A DNA stretch of 64,000 nt from Verrucomicrobiia bacterium (lineage in GTDB: Bacteria > Verrucomicrobiota > Verrucomicrobiia > Opitutales > Cerasicoccaceae), in contig JAUIHT010000003.1 of assembly GCA_030432235.1 (NCBI GenBank), forward strand, positions 372,001 to 436,000, in the 5' to 3' direction. Numbering within the stretch: the first letter of the stretch is position 1; every line of letters starts with the position of its first letter. Both the position numbers and the translations under genes were made by a program. Shown here piece by piece: positions 62,208-64,000 of the stretch. The notes under the pieces were generated by a model, which was given only the letters and a program-made list of their open reading frames with translations, made no database searches and was not told the DNA's origin.

Positions 62208-62220
62208 GCAGGGCAGCGGC

Positions 62221-62454
62221 CTAATTCTTGCGCTTCAATTTCGCGTATACCAAAAAGCCAGACCCTAGCACCAGCCCGGCTGCTGCTCCATAGAGTGGAT
62301 AAATAACGTAGCCACGCTTATATTCTTCTCTGCTGACCGGCTCTAAGCTTTTTTGGCCACTTGTGGTAAGCTCATCAAAGCCAGTTGCGTGTATTAACCC
62401 AGAAACAGCCCCGGCAATCATAAAGGCGGCCAACGTGATTAACGTGGCTTTCAT
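62221..62454 (-). CDS. Small two-helix membrane protein
   Basis: The 77-residue protein has two hydrophobic helices (LITLAAFMIAGAVSGLIHATG, 5-25, and VIYPLYGAAAGLVLGSGFLVYA, 50-71) and a basic C terminus (KLKRKN). No family is recognised. It is clearly less GC-rich than its neighbours. It lies four bases after phoU on the same strand, so it may be read with the pst-pho transcript. It might be a recent addition. Nothing in the sequence points to a specific role. Confidence 0.6.
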   Translation of the reverse strand: MKATLITLAAFMIAGAVSGLIHATGFDELTTSGQKSLEPVSREEYKRGYVIYPLYGAAAGLVLGSGFLVYAKLKRKN

Positions 62455-62457
62455 TGC

Positions 62458-63138
62458 CTACGAAGCTTCCAGCGAACGCTTGACGGCCTCGGTGTGGCGG
62501 ATGTCGTCGCCTTCGAGCAGGTAGATGACTTCCTCGGCGATGTTGGTGGCGTGGTCGCCGATGCGCTCGAGACTCTTCGAGATAAAGATAAGCCCGATGG
62601 CCATATCGACATCGACCTTGCCCGCCTGGGCGGCCTCGGTCAGCGCGTTATAGTTTTCACGGTTGAGATCATCCACGTCACGATCGCGATGAGGCACGGA
62701 GTAGGCTTTTTCGATATCCTCGTCGATAAAGCTGTCGAGAGCGTCGCGAAGCTGCTCAAGCACCGCAGCGGCCATGGTCGGAATGCCGTGGAGCTGGCGC
62801 GCGGGGCCTTCCTTGGCGATGCGCTCCACGCGCTTGGCAATGGAGGAGGCTTCGTCACCCACACGCTCGAGATCATGACAGGCTTTCATTGCCACCGTCA
62901 GCAGGCGCAGATCAGAGGCTACGGGGGCGCGCAAAGAGATATAGCGGATGGCTTCGCTGTCGATCTGCTTTTCCAGTGCATCTACCTCGTCATCCATATG
63001 ACGGACGCGGCGCGCCACTTCCGGCTCGCTTGTTTCCAGCGAATGCACGGCGAATCGCACGAGGTCGACGGCCTTTTCCCCCATAAGGACAAGACTGTCG
63101 CGAATGCGATCCAAATCATTCTGATAAAAGGAACTCAT
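62458..63138 (-). CDS. phoU: Phosphate-specific transport regulator PhoU
   Basis: The 226-residue protein is a pair of three-helix bundles. Signatures are FYQNDLDRIRDSLVLMGEKAVDLVRFAVHSLETSE, MDDEVDALEKQIDSEAIRYISLRAPVASDLRLLTVAMKACHDLERVGDEASSIAKRVERIA, then the second repeat ending GLIFISKSLERIGDHATNIAEEVIYLLEGDDIRHTEA. The metal-binding ExxxD and ERxGDxA motifs occur in both halves. PhoU damps the PhoR-PhoB response and controls Pst. It lies downstream of pstB on the same strand, as usual. Confidence 0.96.
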   Translation of the reverse strand: MSSFYQNDLDRIRDSLVLMGEKAVDLVRFAVHSLETSEPEVARRVRHMDDEVDALEKQIDSEAIRYISLRAPVASDLRLLTVAMKACHDLERVGDEASSIAKRVERIAKEGPARQLHGIPTMAAAVLEQLRDALDSFIDEDIEKAYSVPHRDRDVDDLNRENYNALTEAAQAGKVDVDMAIGLIFISKSLERIGDHATNIAEEVIYLLEGDDIRHTEAVKRSLEAS

Positions 63139-63234
63139 GTTACGAAAAAAAAGATGGCTGGTGATTTTTAGTATAGCTCATCATGCGCCGGTTTCCATTA
63201 GGAGCGATAAAATTAACAAAAAATTCCTGTGACA

Positions 63235-64000
63235 TTATCCGAACCGACCTGACACATACGCTTCCGTCTTGGGATCTTCGGGGTTCATAAAAATCTGTTC
63301 GGTCTCGCGATACTCCACCAAGCGACCCAGATAAAGAAAGGCTGTGCGGTCGGATACGCGGGCAGCCTGCTGCATGTTATGCGTAACCACAACGATGGTG
63401 TAATCGCGTTTAAGGTAATGAATAAGCTCCTCGATTTTCCCTGTCGCCACCGGGTCCAGAGCCGAGCAAGGCTCGTCCATCAGAATAACCTCGGGCTCGT
63501 TAGCGATGGCCCGCGCGATGCACAACCGCTGTTGCTGACCACCGGACAGGCTCAACGCGCTGGTGTGTAGCCGGTCCCGCACTTCATCCCAGAGTGCCGC
63601 GCGTCTCAGGCTGGACTCCACCGCCTCGTCCAGAACGCCTTTGCGCTTTTCTCCGGATACCCGTAAGCCGTACGCCACGTTTTCGTAAACCGACTTGGGG
63701 AAGGGGTTCGACTTTTGGAAAACCATCCCGATGCGACGACGCAGGGAAATGACCTCCTGGGCCGGGTCGTAAATGCTCTTCCCGTGCAGCAGGATGTCGC
63801 CACTGTGATGCGTTTCCTGCACGAGGTCGTTCATGCGGTTCAGGCAACGAATGAGCGTGGACTTGCCGCAGCCGGACGGCCCGATGAGCGCCGTGACCTG
63901 GCGCGGCATGATGGCCATATTCAGGTCGAAGAGTACTTGGTTTTCACCGTACCAGAAGCTGTAATCGCCCTTCACCTCGATGATGGGCCGGGCCTCGGAT
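63235..64000 (-). CDS. pstB: Phosphate ABC transporter ATP-binding protein PstB (partial at window end)
   Basis: The visible 255 residues are the ABC ATPase of the phosphate importer: Walker [23 protein letters not shown]-loop [22 protein letters not shown], signature [16 protein letters not shown], Walker [24 protein letters not shown], and switch His in [15 protein letters not shown]. These are typical of PstB. The frame is open to the last base ([18 protein letters not shown]), so the start lies beyond the window; a GTG at 63975 is not likely to be the real start. pstS, pstC and pstA are probably upstream. Confidence 0.96.
   Translation of the reverse strand, partial: SEARPIIEVKGDYSFWYGENQVLFDLNMAIMPRQVTALIGPSGCGKSTLIRCLNRMNDLVQETHHSGDILLHGKSIYDPAQEVISLRRRIGMVFQKSNPFPKSVYENVAYGLRVSGEKRKGVLDEAVESSLRRAALWDEVRDRLHTSALSLSGGQQQRLCIARAIANEPEVILMDEPCSALDPVATGKIEELIHYLKRDYTIVVVTHNMQQAARVSDRTAFLYLGRLVEYRETEQIFMNPEDPKTEAYVSGRFG

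Overview
The window is about 64 kb of a GC-rich (roughly 60%) Gram-negative chromosome. The best fit is a member of the Verrucomicrobiota, probably class Opitutae/Opitutia. This is an inference from four things: several secreted PEP-CTERM proteins, outer-membrane genes (bamA, ompH, lpxD, a TonB-dependent receptor), a predicted c-di-AMP synthase of unusual architecture, and a protein style typical of the group (DUF481 barrels, GYF_2 proteins, membrane-anchored proteins with pseudopilin-like tails). No rRNA, tRNA, CRISPR array, prophage or classical insertion sequence was recognised.

Layout. 1-2.3 kb: two PEP-CTERM genes and a GT4 glycosyltransferase. 2.3-4.5 kb: a four-helix-bundle (S23/IVS-type) gene bracketed by 31-bp inverted repeats, then a GH13_18 phosphorylase-like enzyme. 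4.6-11 kb: a membrane-anchored protein of unknown role, a von Willebrand A protein with a TonB-like N terminus, and a large secreted GH57-like protein. 11-13.5 kb: mreB, mreC, mreD. 13.6-29.5 kb: mixed housekeeping and envelope genes (ychF, DUF481 pair, yihY, sirB1-like, aroE, a two-CNB-domain membrane protein, hisI, a LON-domain protein, a CE2-like esterase, a GH63 glucosidase). 29.7-36 kb: rpmB, def, a TonB-dependent receptor and a PEP-CTERM beta-propeller. 36-43 kb: rnr, a MOSC gene, ruvB, a PEP-CTERM protein, a propeller protein and ridA. 43.2-45.2 kb: amtB-glnK behind a sigma-54 promoter. 45.4-55.6 kb: dnaB, bamA, ompH, lpxD, prs, a DegP-like protease and PBP2 (mrdA). 55.6-60.3 kb: rpe and an ExbB-ExbD-X-ExbD operon. 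60.4-64 kb: an isolated nuoA, a PTS-EIIA/diadenylate-cyclase fusion, phoU and pstB.

How genes work together. mreBCD and mrdA build the rod-shaped wall. bamA/ompH/lpxD make the outer membrane. amtB/glnK handle ammonium. pstB/phoU handle phosphate. The GT4 enzyme, the GH13_18 enzyme and the distant GH63 enzyme could make and break a glucosylglycerate-type compatible solute, but this is inference.

Most unusual points. (1) Intergenic inverted repeats are built from 7-bp units (CTTT- or TC-rich). At least six pairs are present; they often overlap the stop codon of the upstream gene, and one pair encloses the four-helix-bundle gene. This looks like a mobile or RNA-structured element family. (2) A PTS EIIA / pyruvate-kinase-C-like / DAC fusion is a predicted c-di-AMP synthase with a phosphorylatable His domain. 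(3) An ExbB-ExbD motor operon has two ExbD proteins and an E/Q-rich, beta-sandwich protein where TonB would be expected. (4) A TonB-type SxxxH anchor is fused to a vWA domain.
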